A DNA stretch of 64,000 nucleotides, taken from assembly GCA_964344185.1 (NCBI GenBank), contig CAYFMN010000001.1:186001-250000 (forward strand), in the 5' to 3' direction. Below the pieces are notes generated by a model. That model made no database searches, was not told the DNA's origin, and worked only from the letters and a program-made list of their open reading frames with translations. Position numbers and translations under genes: made by a program. Shown in pieces: positions 45,459-55,188 of the stretch (positions are counted from its first letter, which is position 1; each line of letters opens with the position of its first letter). The stretch is from JAJDAT01 sp964344185. GTDB taxonomy: Bacteria; Nitrospinota; Nitrospinia; Nitrospinales; JAJDAT01.

Positions 45459-47492
45459 ATGAAAGCTTTTTCTCTTCAAAACCCAAAAGATGACTTTATT
45501 CGTTTATTGGGTTTTTGGCTTATCTTTGGATTCGCATTGATTTTGCGGCTAGTTGGTATTGCCGATCCTCTTTTAAGCGATGAATTGGTTTCTGCGTCTA
45601 TTTGGGGGCAGATGCCGCTTGATCAAATTCCTAGAAATTATCAGTTCCCAAATAATCATATTTTTCACAGTATTTTAGTTGGATTGCTATTAAAACTATT
45701 TGGCGTAAATGATTTTGCTCTTCGAATTCCAGCTCTAGTTGGGGGATTAATTAGTGTTTTTCTGGTCTTTACTTGCGCCAAGAAAATAACCGATAACTAT
45801 TTGGTTGCGCTTGGCTCTGCTTCCTTAATGACGATTAATGTTGAGCATATCTATTATTCGACTAATGCCAGAGGGTATACCCTGACACAAGCTTTTGCAT
45901 TAGGTGTTTTTCTTTTGATCCTCCCTTTGATCGCCAAATGGGAAAATGGTGAAATCAAAAAAAACTATGACTTCAGTTGGTTAAATTATTTTTTGATTTT
46001 TGTTTTTTGCGTTTTGGGTTCTTGGACGATTCCGACTTTTGGATTGTATGAGGGATCTTTGATAGTAGGAATAGCTTGTTCATTTTTACTTTATCGTAGT
46101 TATTTTTTTAAATGGATCCGAGAGTTTTGCGCTGTTTTGCTGATTTTATTTTTGGCTTTAGGCGCTTTATATATTCAATATTTTGTTTTAATTCCAAAGG
46201 CAATGCTCACCCGCGCAATTGTTAATGGCGCTTCAGTAGAGCCGAACCAGTTTTTTGAAGATTTGTTAATAGTTTTTTCTGGACCCCAGGTTTATATTGA
46301 TTACGGCATATTGATTTTTGCCATTATAGGTTTTACTGCGCTTTTTAAAGCTAAGAGGATATTTGCAATTTGGTTGGGAATTTTATTTTTGGCCCCTTTA
46401 GCGGTTATTTTCCTTTCTTATTGGATTGGTATTTCAGAAAAAATTCCCCATCCCAGGATATTATTTTACTTACAGCCGTTTTTCTTAATATGCGCCAGTA
46501 ATGGCGCATGGATATTATCGCTAAAAATCAAATCTTATTTTGAGAATAACAAAAGCATTAAAATGGCGACCATTTTCGCTTTTAGCGGTTTTTTTATCGC
46601 CATTTTGTTGTCTGCGGCAAAAGACTTTCAAGCTAGGCAAATAATAGAAAGAAGGGATAGGCCTCCTTATGATGAGGGACTAAAGTTTTTTCGGCAATTG
46701 AAACCCAATGATTTAATTTTAGTTTCTAAGCAAACTCATGTTTGGTTTTACTTGTATGGCGCTAAGGAAATGCGCAATAGGGTTTTGCGGATTATAGAAA
46801 CCGGTATATTAGGGGACGTTTACTTTATAGAAAATTTTAATTATGGACACGATCAGTCTGACCTAAAAGTGAAAGTTGTTGGAAACTATGTCGAGATAGA
46901 TATGTCGCATTTTTCTCTTCACCCATTGGCTCATAATAAAAATGGACATATTCAAATTTCAAAATTAGTTTGGAAGTTAGAGAAGGATTTTGGAGCTTTC
47001 AAAATTTATAAGATTCGATCAAATCACTTTAAAAAAACTTTGTCTCTCAATAAATTAAGCGACAAAGAGCAATGGACAATTTTCTCCCAATTCAGAGATA
47101 AGATAAGGTTGACTAATAGTGCAGATGATTCTTCAATAATTTTGGAATATAAGGATTCTTTTTTTATTTCTGAAAATTATCCACGGAAGTTTAAGCATTC
47201 TGATTCCAGTTTTAATATAAATTTTTTGATTACTAATTATTTGCCGGGAGTTTATCCTATTTTTGGAGGAGCGGAGGAACAATCGAACCAGATTAAGTTT
47301 TCTCCTACATGGTTTGCCAATGATTGGGTAATGGAGCACCCATACGCAAATAATTATTTTTCCAGGCGTTGGTTTCCGAACGTATTTTTATCGCAGGGTG
47401 GAAAAGTTTTGGTTCTGGCAGGAAACTTAGAAAATGACTATGGAGTTGGAAAACTAAAAAATGTTTTGGGGTTTCAACTTACAATTGAATAG
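45459..47492 (+). CDS. GT39/ArnT-type membrane glycosyltransferase
   Basis: 677 aa. About 11 hydrophobic segments, with the acidic first loop IADPLLSDELVSASIWGQMP, then NNHIFHSILVGLLLKLFGVNDFALRIPALVGG and HIYYSTNARGYTLTQA. A long periplasmic C-terminal domain (about 450-677) follows. It is a close relative of 9503-11470. It lies 18 bp before hldD, an LPS-heptose gene, which suggests an LPS-related or surface-glycan acceptor. Confidence 0.8.
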   Translation: MKAFSLQNPKDDFIRLLGFWLIFGFALILRLVGIADPLLSDELVSASIWGQMPLDQIPRNYQFPNNHIFHSILVGLLLKLFGVNDFALRIPALVGGLISVFLVFTCAKKITDNYLVALGSASLMTINVEHIYYSTNARGYTLTQAFALGVFLLILPLIAKWENGEIKKNYDFSWLNYFLIFVFCVLGSWTIPTFGLYEGSLIVGIACSFLLYRSYFFKWIREFCAVLLILFLALGALYIQYFVLIPKAMLTRAIVNGASVEPNQFFEDLLIVFSGPQVYIDYGILIFAIIGFTALFKAKRIFAIWLGILFLAPLAVIFLSYWIGISEKIPHPRILFYLQPFFLICASNGAWILSLKIKSYFENNKSIKMATIFAFSGFFIAILLSAAKDFQARQIIERRDRPPYDEGLKFFRQLKPNDLILVSKQTHVWFYLYGAKEMRNRVLRIIETGILGDVYFIENFNYGHDQSDLKVKVVGNYVEIDMSHFSLHPLAHNKNGHIQISKLVWKLEKDFGAFKIYKIRSNHFKKTLSLNKLSDKEQWTIFSQFRDKIRLTNSADDSSIILEYKDSFFISENYPRKFKHSDSSFNINFLITNYLPGVYPIFGGAEEQSNQIKFSPTWFANDWVMEHPYANNYFSRRWFPNVFLSQGGKVLVLAGNLENDYGVGKLKNVLGFQLTIE

Positions 47493-47510
47493 GTTGATTG
47501 GAGGAACATT

Positions 47511-48482
47511 ATGATTGTCGTAACCGGGGCGGCGGGATTTATTGGCAGCGCTATCGTTTATGAATTAAATAGAAGAGGGCGCGACGATATTTTAATTGTT
47601 GACGAGGCAAACGAACCCGAAAAAAAGAATAACGTAGAGGGCCTCAAGTTTTCTGCAATGCAATCTAAGGATGAGTTTTTGAAAGATATTTTAGACCGAA
47701 GGGTTTCGGGAATAGAAGCTATTATTCATATGGGCGCTTGTTCGTCAACGACTGAAACCGACCTGGATTATTTGAGAAGAAATAATTTTGAATATACCCA
47801 GCATTTAGCCAGATTTGCCCTAGATAGCGAAGCCCGTTTTATATACGCTTCTAGCGCCGCGACTTATGGCGATGGAGAAAGAGGATATGACGACGACGAG
47901 GGATTATTAGAAACTTTGGTCCCGCTAAATCCATATGGAAACAGTAAACAACAATTTGATCTTTGGGCTAAAAAAGAAAATATTCTTAATCGAATAGTCG
48001 GTCTAAAGTACTTTAACGTTTATGGTCCTAATGAGTACCATAAAGAAAGTATGCAAAGCATGGTGCGTAAAGGATTTATGCAGATTAACGAAACAAAAAA
48101 ATTGAAGCTTTTTAAATCGTATCGGCGGGAATATTCTGATGGAGGTCAAGTGAGAGATTTTGTTTATATTAAGGACGCAGTGGATATGACTTTGTATTTT
48201 CTAGATCAACCAGAAATTGGCGGAATATTTAATGTCGGAACAGGAAAAGCGCGTTGTTGGAATGATTTGGCGGAAGCTATTTTTGAAGCTTTAGGTATTG
48301 AAGCAAATATTGAATATATCGAAATGCCTGAAAGTATTCGCGATCAATATCAGTATTACACTTGCGCAAAAATGGAAAAAATCAACAAAGTTGGTTATGA
48401 TAAACTCGCTTTATCTTTAGAAGATGGGATTAGCGATTATGTGAAAAATTATTTAATTCCTGGAAAAAGACTAGGGAATTAA
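47511..48482 (+). CDS. hldD: ADP-L-glycero-D-manno-heptose 6-epimerase
   Basis: 323 aa, family-sized. NAD-binding GAAGFIGSAIVYELNRRG at the start, HMGACSSTTETD, catalytic Tyr/Lys in NPYGNSKQQFD, and FNVYGPNEYHK, all typical of HldD (RfaD). It converts ADP-D-glycero-D-manno-heptose to the L form for LPS inner core. A clear GGAGG stands 7 bases before the ATG. Co-transcribed with the GT39 gene. Confidence 0.93.
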   Translation: MIVVTGAAGFIGSAIVYELNRRGRDDILIVDEANEPEKKNNVEGLKFSAMQSKDEFLKDILDRRVSGIEAIIHMGACSSTTETDLDYLRRNNFEYTQHLARFALDSEARFIYASSAATYGDGERGYDDDEGLLETLVPLNPYGNSKQQFDLWAKKENILNRIVGLKYFNVYGPNEYHKESMQSMVRKGFMQINETKKLKLFKSYRREYSDGGQVRDFVYIKDAVDMTLYFLDQPEIGGIFNVGTGKARCWNDLAEAIFEALGIEANIEYIEMPESIRDQYQYYTCAKMEKINKVGYDKLALSLEDGISDYVKNYLIPGKRLGN

Positions 48483-48498
48483 AACCAGTTTAATTTTA

Positions 48499-48666
48499 TT
48501 AATTCATCCATTTTTGTTCCTTATCTAAATCTTTCTCACCAAATATTTTTTTGAAAACTTTCACGTTTTCTTGATGAAGTTCTTTTTCCCAATTTGTTTT
48601 GAATTTTGATTCATTTTGAAAATTGGTCGTTTTTATCATCGTTTTGTTGGTTTCCTGCGTATTCAT
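48499..48666 (-). CDS. Small hypothetical protein, 55 aa
   Basis: The frame from 48666 encodes a polar, Lys/Glu/Asn-rich 55-residue peptide (MNTQETNKTMIKTTN...KEQKWMN). GGAG stands about 9 bases before this ATG, which decides the start; the longer frame to 48885 is AT-rich and unconvincing. No homologue recognised. Existence is uncertain. Confidence 0.35.
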   Translation of the reverse strand: MNTQETNKTMIKTTNFQNESKFKTNWEKELHQENVKVFKKIFGEKDLDKEQKWMN

Positions 48667-48902
48667 TCTAAAAACTCCGTGAAAATTTTGACGATTTATC
48701 TCTTTATCGGAATTTAACCGCAAGAACTGTACCAAAAAATAAATTTTTAGGATTAATTTATAAGTATTTGAAAGATAGTGTTTTATTTTTATTATTTGTA
48801 TGAAAAACAATCTTGGTTGTCTTGTTTGGGCAAGTTTTGTAGGGAATACCCGGGAAAATTGGAACTTTTTTCCCGAATAATTCATGTTTTAAGACTGGAA
48901 GA

Positions 48903-49232
48903 TTAGTGAGCTATGGATTTAGAAAAAATATTAACTATGAGAACTCCCATGAGGATAAAAGTAATTCCAAGTATGGCTGGTAGATCAAGACTTTGCTTAT
49001 AATAAAGCGCTCCAACAATAGCGACTAAAACGATTCCTAAACCTGACCATAAAGCATACGCAGCACCAATTGGTATTGTCCTTAGTACGAGCGTTAACAG
49101 GTAGAACGCAATCCCATATCCTAAAAGGACAATGAGCGTGGGGATAGGTTTTGAAAATTCTTCCGAAGCTTTAAGGGCGCTGGTAGCGATTACCTCCGCT
49201 ACTACGGCAATCACTAAATAAATATGTCCCAT
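48903..49232 (-). CDS. Small multidrug resistance (SMR) family transporter
   Basis: 109 aa from the ATG at 49232, which has AGGAG 6 bases upstream; an in-frame ATG at 49259 does not. Four hydrophobic helices. The essential membrane Glu is present in VIAVVAEVIATSALKAS, and AYALWSGLGIVLVAIVG matches the EmrE/QacE branch rather than the Gdx (SugE) branch. Exports cationic compounds or small polyamines by proton antiport, as a dimer in the inner membrane. Confidence 0.9.
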   Translation of the reverse strand: MGHIYLVIAVVAEVIATSALKASEEFSKPIPTLIVLLGYGIAFYLLTLVLRTIPIGAAYALWSGLGIVLVAIVGALYYKQSLDLPAILGITFILMGVLIVNIFSKSIAH

Positions 49233-49286
49233 TTTTTCTCCTGAAAATAAGATAACCATAAGAAGTATCGGCGAATGATACTATGT

Positions 49287-49530
49287 TTAGCGTCCTGATG
49301 ATTCGGGTTCACTAAAGCGTTCCTTGATTTCTAGAACTTGAGATAGGATTTCTTTGGGTAGAGCGGTACAAGGTTTGGTTCGAAATGTTTCCCACTTCTA
49401 ATACCCCGATAGCGTCTTCAACGCTCCAAGCTTTTTTATAAGGTCTTTCCGAGGTTAAAGCGTCAAAAACATCAGCTATAGCAATAATTTTGCCGACTAA
49501 GATAATCTTGTCTCGATTTAAAGATTTTTC
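49287..49530 (-). pseudogene. Remnant of an HD-GYP phosphodiesterase domain
   Basis: Minus-strand translation in successive frames gives RDKIILVGKIIAIADVFDAL then TSERPYKKAWSVEDAI, then in another frame KHFEPNLVPLYP, then in a third EILSQVLEIKERF before a stop. These are the ordered end pieces of an HD-GYP domain, so at least two frameshifts have occurred and the N-terminal part is missing. It is next to a small mobile element, which may be related to the decay. Confidence 0.75.
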
Positions 49531-49609
49531 TATATTTGACTAACTCTGAACATGTGTAAATCTAATTCTGATTTCAATTAGAAGAAAGGTTCAAGAATAT
49601 AATTTACAC

Positions 49610-49858
49610 CACTACTGTCCGGTAAAAAATAGAACAATTGCCCTAAAGCCATATTATCCCTTAAATTTTTTTGCAACCTGATAAGGAGTTCATTTTATTG
49701 AATCGAGGCGAGATCTTTCACCGATACGGAGCCTGCACTGAGCGCAGTCGAAGTGTATCGCTTCAAGATGACACTCGGAGGGAGCCGTGAGGCTTAGGTT
49801 TTTACGATTGCCGGGTTCCTAAGATAAACAGCCGTAAGCTTTTTATCGGACAGTAGTG
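49610..49858. mobile_element. MITE-like element with 19-bp terminal inverted repeats
   Basis: Ends are CACTACTGTCCGGTAAAAA (49610-49628) and its inverted partner (49840-49858), with one mismatch. They are bracketed by the direct repeat AATTTACAC at 49601-49609 and 49859-49867, a 9-bp target duplication. The 249-bp body has no transposase frame; it contains CACTGAGCGCAGTCGAAGTG, itself a partial palindrome (49737-49756). A 9-bp duplication would fit mobilisation by an IS4-type or similar transposase located elsewhere. The right end lies 15 bases from the stop of the thioredoxin-like gene. Confidence 0.8.
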
Positions 49859-49873
49859 AATTTACACATACTT

Positions 49874-50446
49874 TTAAACGGGTTCATTCAGTAAAGCAAC
49901 GATGGCCGATTCTGTTTGTTTGTAACTTCCTTCACCAAAATGAGAATAACGGACTTTTCCCCGTTTATCGACCAAATAGAAGGCTGGCCAATATCGATTT
50001 CCATATCGACGCCATAATTTGAAACCGTTATCTTGAACAATTGGGAATGTTAGCCTTCTTTTTTGAACCGCTTTTACCAGGTTTTCCAATTTCCGTTCGA
50101 ATCCAAATTCTGGAGCGTGTACTCCGATAACAACCAATCCTTTTTTGGAGTATTTTTCATGCCAATTTTGAACATATGGGAACGTGTTAACGCAGTTGTA
50201 GCAGGAGTAAGTCCAAAAATCTATTAATACTACATTACCTTCCAGGTCTTTCATGGATTTATAGCCTGGAGTGTTTAACCAATTTGTTAGTCCTTCGAAT
50301 TCTGGAGCCTGAAATTTGACAGGCAACCATTTGGAGTCGTGTTTATCGGAGTGAGCAAAAACAAATTCTTGTAAACAAAACAATCCAACAATAGCTAATA
50401 AGCAAAAAAAGTTAACCCGTTTCCACACCGGCTTTGACGATTTCAT
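49874..50446 (-). CDS. Periplasmic thioredoxin-like (TlpA/DipZ-type) protein
   Basis: 190 aa. A hydrophobic N-terminal signal (VNFFCLLAIVGLFCLQEFVFA) precedes a thioredoxin fold with the CxxC pair in FWTYSCYNCVNTFPYVQ. The VVIGVHAPEFGFE and WPAFYLVDKRGKVRYSHFGEGSY segments match the DipZ C-terminal/AhpC-TSA-like group. Likely a thiol-disulfide oxidoreductase in the periplasm. It is downstream of the DUF255 gene with a 139-bp gap. Confidence 0.88.
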   Translation of the reverse strand: MKSSKPVWKRVNFFCLLAIVGLFCLQEFVFAHSDKHDSKWLPVKFQAPEFEGLTNWLNTPGYKSMKDLEGNVVLIDFWTYSCYNCVNTFPYVQNWHEKYSKKGLVVIGVHAPEFGFERKLENLVKAVQKRRLTFPIVQDNGFKLWRRYGNRYWPAFYLVDKRGKVRYSHFGEGSYKQTESAIVALLNEPV

Positions 50447-50585
50447 AAACGCCCCGCTTGATATTTATTTTTTCGAAAATTAAATTTCTTTAGTTTTGTA
50501 TAGTCTTCATATGTAAGAAATCCTTACAATATTTTTAAAGAGGAGGTTAATTTAAAAAACTTACGAAAGTTTATGCGGAACTAAA

Positions 50586-52736
50586 TTAGAGTTTGAATTC
50601 TTTTTTTTTGTTTGCTAGTTCTAAAACTTTTTTAAGGTCGCTCGTAGGAAATTTACATTTGTTATTTTCGCAAACGTAAACGGTAATTTTCCCTTTTGTT
50701 GTAATTTTGTCTTTTAAGATCGGTAACGATGACGGTTGGTCAGGTTCGCCAAAGGCAAGAGTTTTATTTGGCAAAAAATCAGAATGTATAGCGTTTAATA
50801 TTGGAATAGCGTTTTTTGAAGACCCAATCACAGCTATTTGTTTGGAATTATCGTTAAAAAAGTCAAACGCAACTAACATTTGCCCGTAGGCTTGCGGAAA
50901 TTTAACAAGTCTTTCTCCAGCAGCGTTAAAGATTTTTTTTGCTTTGTTTTTATATTCTGATTTTAGCGTTAAGTTGTGTAACCGTAGCAAATTTAATGCC
51001 GACATACCATTACTATTGGGACGAGCATTGTCCATGAATTCCTTTTTTCTTATCGGAAGCGAGTGGGCATTTTCTTCGGCAAAGTAATAGCCGCCGCCAT
51101 CTTTATCCCATAAATTTTCATCTTGCCTTTTTTGAAGGTCTAATGCCCATTGAATCCACTTTGGATTAAAATCGCTTTCATATAAGTCGATTAAGCCTGA
51201 GATTAAATAAGCATAATCGTCCAATGTAGCTGTATGTTGCGCAGAGCCGTCTCGGTATCTTCTCAAAAGTTTTCTGTTGTTATCCAGATTTTTTTTTAAA
51301 AAACTGGCGGATTTTTGGGCGGCTGTTAAATATTTTTTATTGTTTAGTATTTGGTAAGATTTTGCAAAAGACCCAATCATGAGACCGTTCCAGGCAGTAA
51401 TTGTTTTATCGTCTTTAAACGGTTTGGAGCGTTTGGATCTATAAAAAAAGAGCTTTTTTAATATAGCTTTTGCCTGAGATTGGGTTTTGGGTATTTTAAC
51501 TAAATGAATGACATTTTGTTTTTTTTCTATGAGTTCAAAGTTATTGCCGTGCGAAAGTCCATAAGTTTTATTGAATATTTCCCATTCATTTGATTTGAGG
51601 GCTTGTTTCGCTTCGATTTTAGTCCAGATATAGAATTTACCTTCTTCTCCTTCAGAATCGGCATCTTCCGCTGAATAGAATCGGCCATTGGAACTGGTCA
51701 TAGTTTTCAAAACATAATCCAAAATTCCACGCGCGACCTGTTCAAAAAAGGGATTTTTTGTTATTTGGAAACCTTCTAAATATGCTCTCGACAAGGCGGC
51801 TTGGTCGTAAAGCATTTTTTCAAAGTGTGGAACCATCCATTCGCGATCTGTAGAATATCGGTGAAAACCGCCGCCTAAATGATCGTAAATTCCTCCTTTT
51901 GCCATTTCTTTTAAGGTATTAAGCACAATTTCTTTAGAAGTTTTATCGTTTGTTCTTCGTGAGATTCGAGTCAATAAAGCAAGTTTCGTAATGGGAGGGA
52001 ATTTCGGAGCCGTTCCAAAACCAAAGTATTGGTCGTCATATAAGGACAAAAGTTTTTTATGAGCAATTCTAAAAACTGATTCGTCTAGATTGATAGAGTT
52101 TATTGAAATTTGATCGGTAGATTCCAAAAATTTTCTGACTTGTTGACCGATCAACGCTATTCGTTCAGGTTGTTCTTTCCAAGCGGAGTTTAGTGTTTGA
52201 AGAATTTCTAGAAGTTCGTCTTTTGAAAAGTAGGTTCCGCCAAAAAATGGAATTTTATTAGGATCAAGCACAGCGGTCATAGGCCAACCTCCGCTTCCTG
52301 TCATCGCTTGAACAGCCTCCATGTATATTTGATCGACATCGGGTAGTTCTTCGCGGTCTACTTTGATACAAATAAAATTTGAATTTAAGAAAGCGGCAAT
52401 TTCTTCGTTTTCAAAAGATTCCTTTTCCATAACATGACACCAATGACATGTGGAATAGCCAATACTGAGGAAAATCGGCTTGTTTTGATCTTTTGATGCT
52501 TTGAAGGCTTCGTCGCCCCAAGGATACCAATGGACTGGATTATCTGCGTGTTGTAAAAGGTAGGGACTTTTTTCTCCTTTTAGATGATTGAGTTTTGTCG
52601 ACTTTGTATCGTCTGCAGCTTGAAGGCTTGAAGTTAAATGAGTTTCAAAGGAAAAAAAGACCGAAAATAAAACCGCCGCTACAAGTTGAAAAAACAACAG
52701 GTGTTTTATTTTTTTTGTTTTAGCTACGCTAATCAT
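50586..52736 (-). CDS. DUF255 thioredoxin-domain protein (YyaL/SSP411 family)
   Basis: 716 aa. The N-terminal thioredoxin-like domain has KSPYLLQHADNPVHWYPWG, SIGYSTCHWCHVMEKESFEN with a CHWC motif, and DREELPDVDQIYM; the rest is an alpha/alpha toroid as in N-acylglucosamine epimerases. A signal or membrane segment (HLLFFQLVAAVLFSVFFSFE) precedes it, which is unusual since most homologues are cytoplasmic. Function of the family is not settled. Confidence 0.92.
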   Translation of the reverse strand: MISVAKTKKIKHLLFFQLVAAVLFSVFFSFETHLTSSLQAADDTKSTKLNHLKGEKSPYLLQHADNPVHWYPWGDEAFKASKDQNKPIFLSIGYSTCHWCHVMEKESFENEEIAAFLNSNFICIKVDREELPDVDQIYMEAVQAMTGSGGWPMTAVLDPNKIPFFGGTYFSKDELLEILQTLNSAWKEQPERIALIGQQVRKFLESTDQISINSINLDESVFRIAHKKLLSLYDDQYFGFGTAPKFPPITKLALLTRISRRTNDKTSKEIVLNTLKEMAKGGIYDHLGGGFHRYSTDREWMVPHFEKMLYDQAALSRAYLEGFQITKNPFFEQVARGILDYVLKTMTSSNGRFYSAEDADSEGEEGKFYIWTKIEAKQALKSNEWEIFNKTYGLSHGNNFELIEKKQNVIHLVKIPKTQSQAKAILKKLFFYRSKRSKPFKDDKTITAWNGLMIGSFAKSYQILNNKKYLTAAQKSASFLKKNLDNNRKLLRRYRDGSAQHTATLDDYAYLISGLIDLYESDFNPKWIQWALDLQKRQDENLWDKDGGGYYFAEENAHSLPIRKKEFMDNARPNSNGMSALNLLRLHNLTLKSEYKNKAKKIFNAAGERLVKFPQAYGQMLVAFDFFNDNSKQIAVIGSSKNAIPILNAIHSDFLPNKTLAFGEPDQPSSLPILKDKITTKGKITVYVCENNKCKFPTSDLKKVLELANKKKEFKL

Positions 52737-52916
52737 GAAAAGGTATTTAATTTAAAGTATGTATTAAAAAATTAGATTAAAGGCGAATTTTTCCATAATC
52801 ACCTTGTGAAATCTTTAATATAATAATTGTTGAAGGCTGTCTTAATATATAATACCGCGAGTCTCGTTAACTGTCAGTTAGTTAAATTAAATGCGTTGAA
52901 TATTTGAATTATTAAT

Positions 52917-54206
52917 ATGCTGAATAGATTGTTTAAAATTAAGTTTTACATAGTTATTTTGTTAAGTTCTTTCTCCTTTTTCTTATTAACTCCTCTTTTT
53001 GGATCTACGACAAAGGCGGCTGAAAAATACGTTCCGAGCGAATCTATTGTGAAAGCTGAAGATGCAGCTCGCGAAGCCTTGGCGGCAACTTTATTTTATA
53101 GGTTTAAGGATTGGGCGAGTTTTTTTGAAAAACGTATCGCAAAACTGGAGTCGAAAAAAGACACTATTCAAAACCGACTAGAGCTGATGAAGTATTATTT
53201 TTTTATGGCTGGAATTAATGTTGAATGGTCGCATGCTTTAGCGTTTACTAGCCAGTACAAAATTGATTCGTTGGCTGACAATTGTTATCGTTTTATTAAG
53301 CTTTCTAAGGGAATGGCTCAAAAGCTCTTAGATTCTGAAGGTTTAACGGATCAACAAAAGGCTGAAAGCTATTTGTATCTAGGAGCGGCAGAAGGTTATT
53401 TGGGAATTTTTGAATATGGAGCGGGTAATCTATTTCAGGCCTTAGTCAATGGGCTCCAGGCGGATGGTCATTTAGAAGATGCATTAAGTTTAGATCCAGG
53501 TCGAAAAGAAGCGTATTTAGGATTAGGAATTTATAGATATGGTAATAGTCGAGTGGGGGGGATTGGCAATTTTATTATGCAAGGGGGAAGGGATCTTCGC
53601 CAGGTAGGTATTGAACATTTGGAACGATCAGTGCGTTTAGACGATATTTCCGCTCCTTTGGCTATAAAAACATTAATTTGGTTTTATATTTCTGAGCAAA
53701 TAAATCCCGCTAATGAAGGTTTAGATGATAGCCATCCACTTTCAGCTAAAGTGTCTAAAGTCCGATCTAGAGAACTAATGGACTTATTGGAAAGAAAGTT
53801 TTTATCCCAGCGTTCAGAACCCGGTTTTCCAGGAAATAAAGAACTGGCAATGATGAGAGCGATTCAAGATGTGCTTGATGGAGAATATGGAAATGGGAAA
53901 AAAAATTTTTTAAAAGTTTTGGAAATAATTGAAAAGCTTAAAAAAGAAATGAATTTTCCTATAAATCCGCAACAAGCCGAATCCATTCAAGCTGGTATTA
54001 AATTCGCTGAAACCATGGAGGCCGGTCTGAAAGTTAAGAGCTTGGAGCAAAGTTCTCAAGATGCCTGTCGTAAAATTCAAAATCAAATCGAGTATATGGA
54101 TAACGGAGGCGCTGTGTTGCAGTATGACTCAGAAGCTGTTCGAAACGACATCGATTCTGTTTTTTATGAACGTTTAGTGCGTCTTGCAGATAACTTAAGC
54201 TGTTGA
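52917..54206 (+). CDS. Secreted TPR-like protein, unknown function
   Basis: 429 aa. Signal peptide YIVILLSSFSFFLLTPLFGSTTKA. The body is helical, with TPR-like pairs (AESYLYLGAAEGYLGIFEYGAGNLFQALVNGLQADGHLEDAL, then DPGRKEAYLGLGIYRYG). No catalytic motif seen. Two or three cysteines near the C-terminus could pair. It may be a periplasmic scaffold. No ribosome site is evident, and no operon partner overlaps. Confidence 0.65.
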   Translation: MLNRLFKIKFYIVILLSSFSFFLLTPLFGSTTKAAEKYVPSESIVKAEDAAREALAATLFYRFKDWASFFEKRIAKLESKKDTIQNRLELMKYYFFMAGINVEWSHALAFTSQYKIDSLADNCYRFIKLSKGMAQKLLDSEGLTDQQKAESYLYLGAAEGYLGIFEYGAGNLFQALVNGLQADGHLEDALSLDPGRKEAYLGLGIYRYGNSRVGGIGNFIMQGGRDLRQVGIEHLERSVRLDDISAPLAIKTLIWFYISEQINPANEGLDDSHPLSAKVSKVRSRELMDLLERKFLSQRSEPGFPGNKELAMMRAIQDVLDGEYGNGKKNFLKVLEIIEKLKKEMNFPINPQQAESIQAGIKFAETMEAGLKVKSLEQSSQDACRKIQNQIEYMDNGGAVLQYDSEAVRNDIDSVFYERLVRLADNLSC

Positions 54207-54300
54207 TTTTATAAATTTCACTATAATACTCTCCTGACAGTAAGGTCTTAGATTTTCGTCCGACTAATTGCAAATAGGGTTTTAAACTTAATGGACGGAA

Positions 54301-55188
54301 ATGATGAAAATCGCGTTTTATTTTGTTTTGATTGCGTGTTTTTTTCTAGTTGGATTTGACTTTACGAAGCATTCAGCGCCGCTAAATAAAATATATAGCG
54401 GAGGCCCTCCAAAAGACGGCATCCCTTCTATTGATAAACCTAATTTTGTTTCTGGCGTTAAAGCGGAAGAAGATTTTCTAAACGATCAAGATAGAGTTCT
54501 TGGGCTTTTTTTAGATGGAAGAGCTAAAGCTTACCCAATCCGGATTTTGAATTGGCATGAAATAGTTAACGACCGAATAGGGGATAAAGGCATTGTTGTT
54601 ACATTTTGTCCATTATGTGGAACGGGGATGATTTTTGATTCAAATGTAAATGGAAAGCCTACGACTTTTGGCGTTTCAGGTTTGCTCTATCAGAGCGATA
54701 TATTGCTTTATGATCGCGAAACTGAAAGTTTATGGTCTCAAATAAAATCTTCTGCAGTTGCCGGAGAATTAACAGGAACTCGTCTGAAACTATTATCTTC
54801 TACTCAGACAACTTGGAGAGCATGGAAGAAAAAACACCCTAAAAGTTTAGTTTTATCGACTAATACGGGATATAGACGAAATTATGAAAAAGATCCTTAT
54901 CAAGACTATTATTCAAGTTCCAGTCTAATGTTCGAGGTTAATCAAAAAAAGAATTGGTACCATCCAAAAGAGCAAGTTGTTGGGATAGAAGTTGGTGAAG
55001 TTTCGAAAGTTTATCCATTTTCCGAATTGTCTAAAGCCAACGTTCCATTTAAGGATGTTGTTGGCGATTCTCAAACCGCAAGCATATATGACTTAAAGGG
55101 TCGATTGTATCCATCGGTGGTGGGGTTCTGGTTTGCTTGGTATGCCTTCCATCCAGAAACGGAAGTTTATAAAGGAAAGCTTCAATGA
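54301..55188 (+). CDS. DUF3179 domain protein, exported
   Basis: 295 aa. Hydrophobic N-terminus, then the DUF3179 signature: AYPIRILNWHEIVND, VVTFCPLCGTGMIFD, FGVSGLLYQSDILLYDRETESLWSQ. The Cys pair in CPLC and several His may bind metal. The role of the family is not known. Its stop overlaps the start of the VTT gene at 55185 by 4 bp, so the two are translated together and probably act together at the membrane. Confidence 0.92.
   Translation: MMKIAFYFVLIACFFLVGFDFTKHSAPLNKIYSGGPPKDGIPSIDKPNFVSGVKAEEDFLNDQDRVLGLFLDGRAKAYPIRILNWHEIVNDRIGDKGIVVTFCPLCGTGMIFDSNVNGKPTTFGVSGLLYQSDILLYDRETESLWSQIKSSAVAGELTGTRLKLLSSTQTTWRAWKKKHPKSLVLSTNTGYRRNYEKDPYQDYYSSSSLMFEVNQKKNWYHPKEQVVGIEVGEVSKVYPFSELSKANVPFKDVVGDSQTASIYDLKGRLYPSVVGFWFAWYAFHPETEVYKGKLQ

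Noticed and set aside
48667..48885. N-terminal extension of the 55-aa small frame
   Set aside because: Very AT-rich, no ribosome site; the inner ATG has GGAG upstream.
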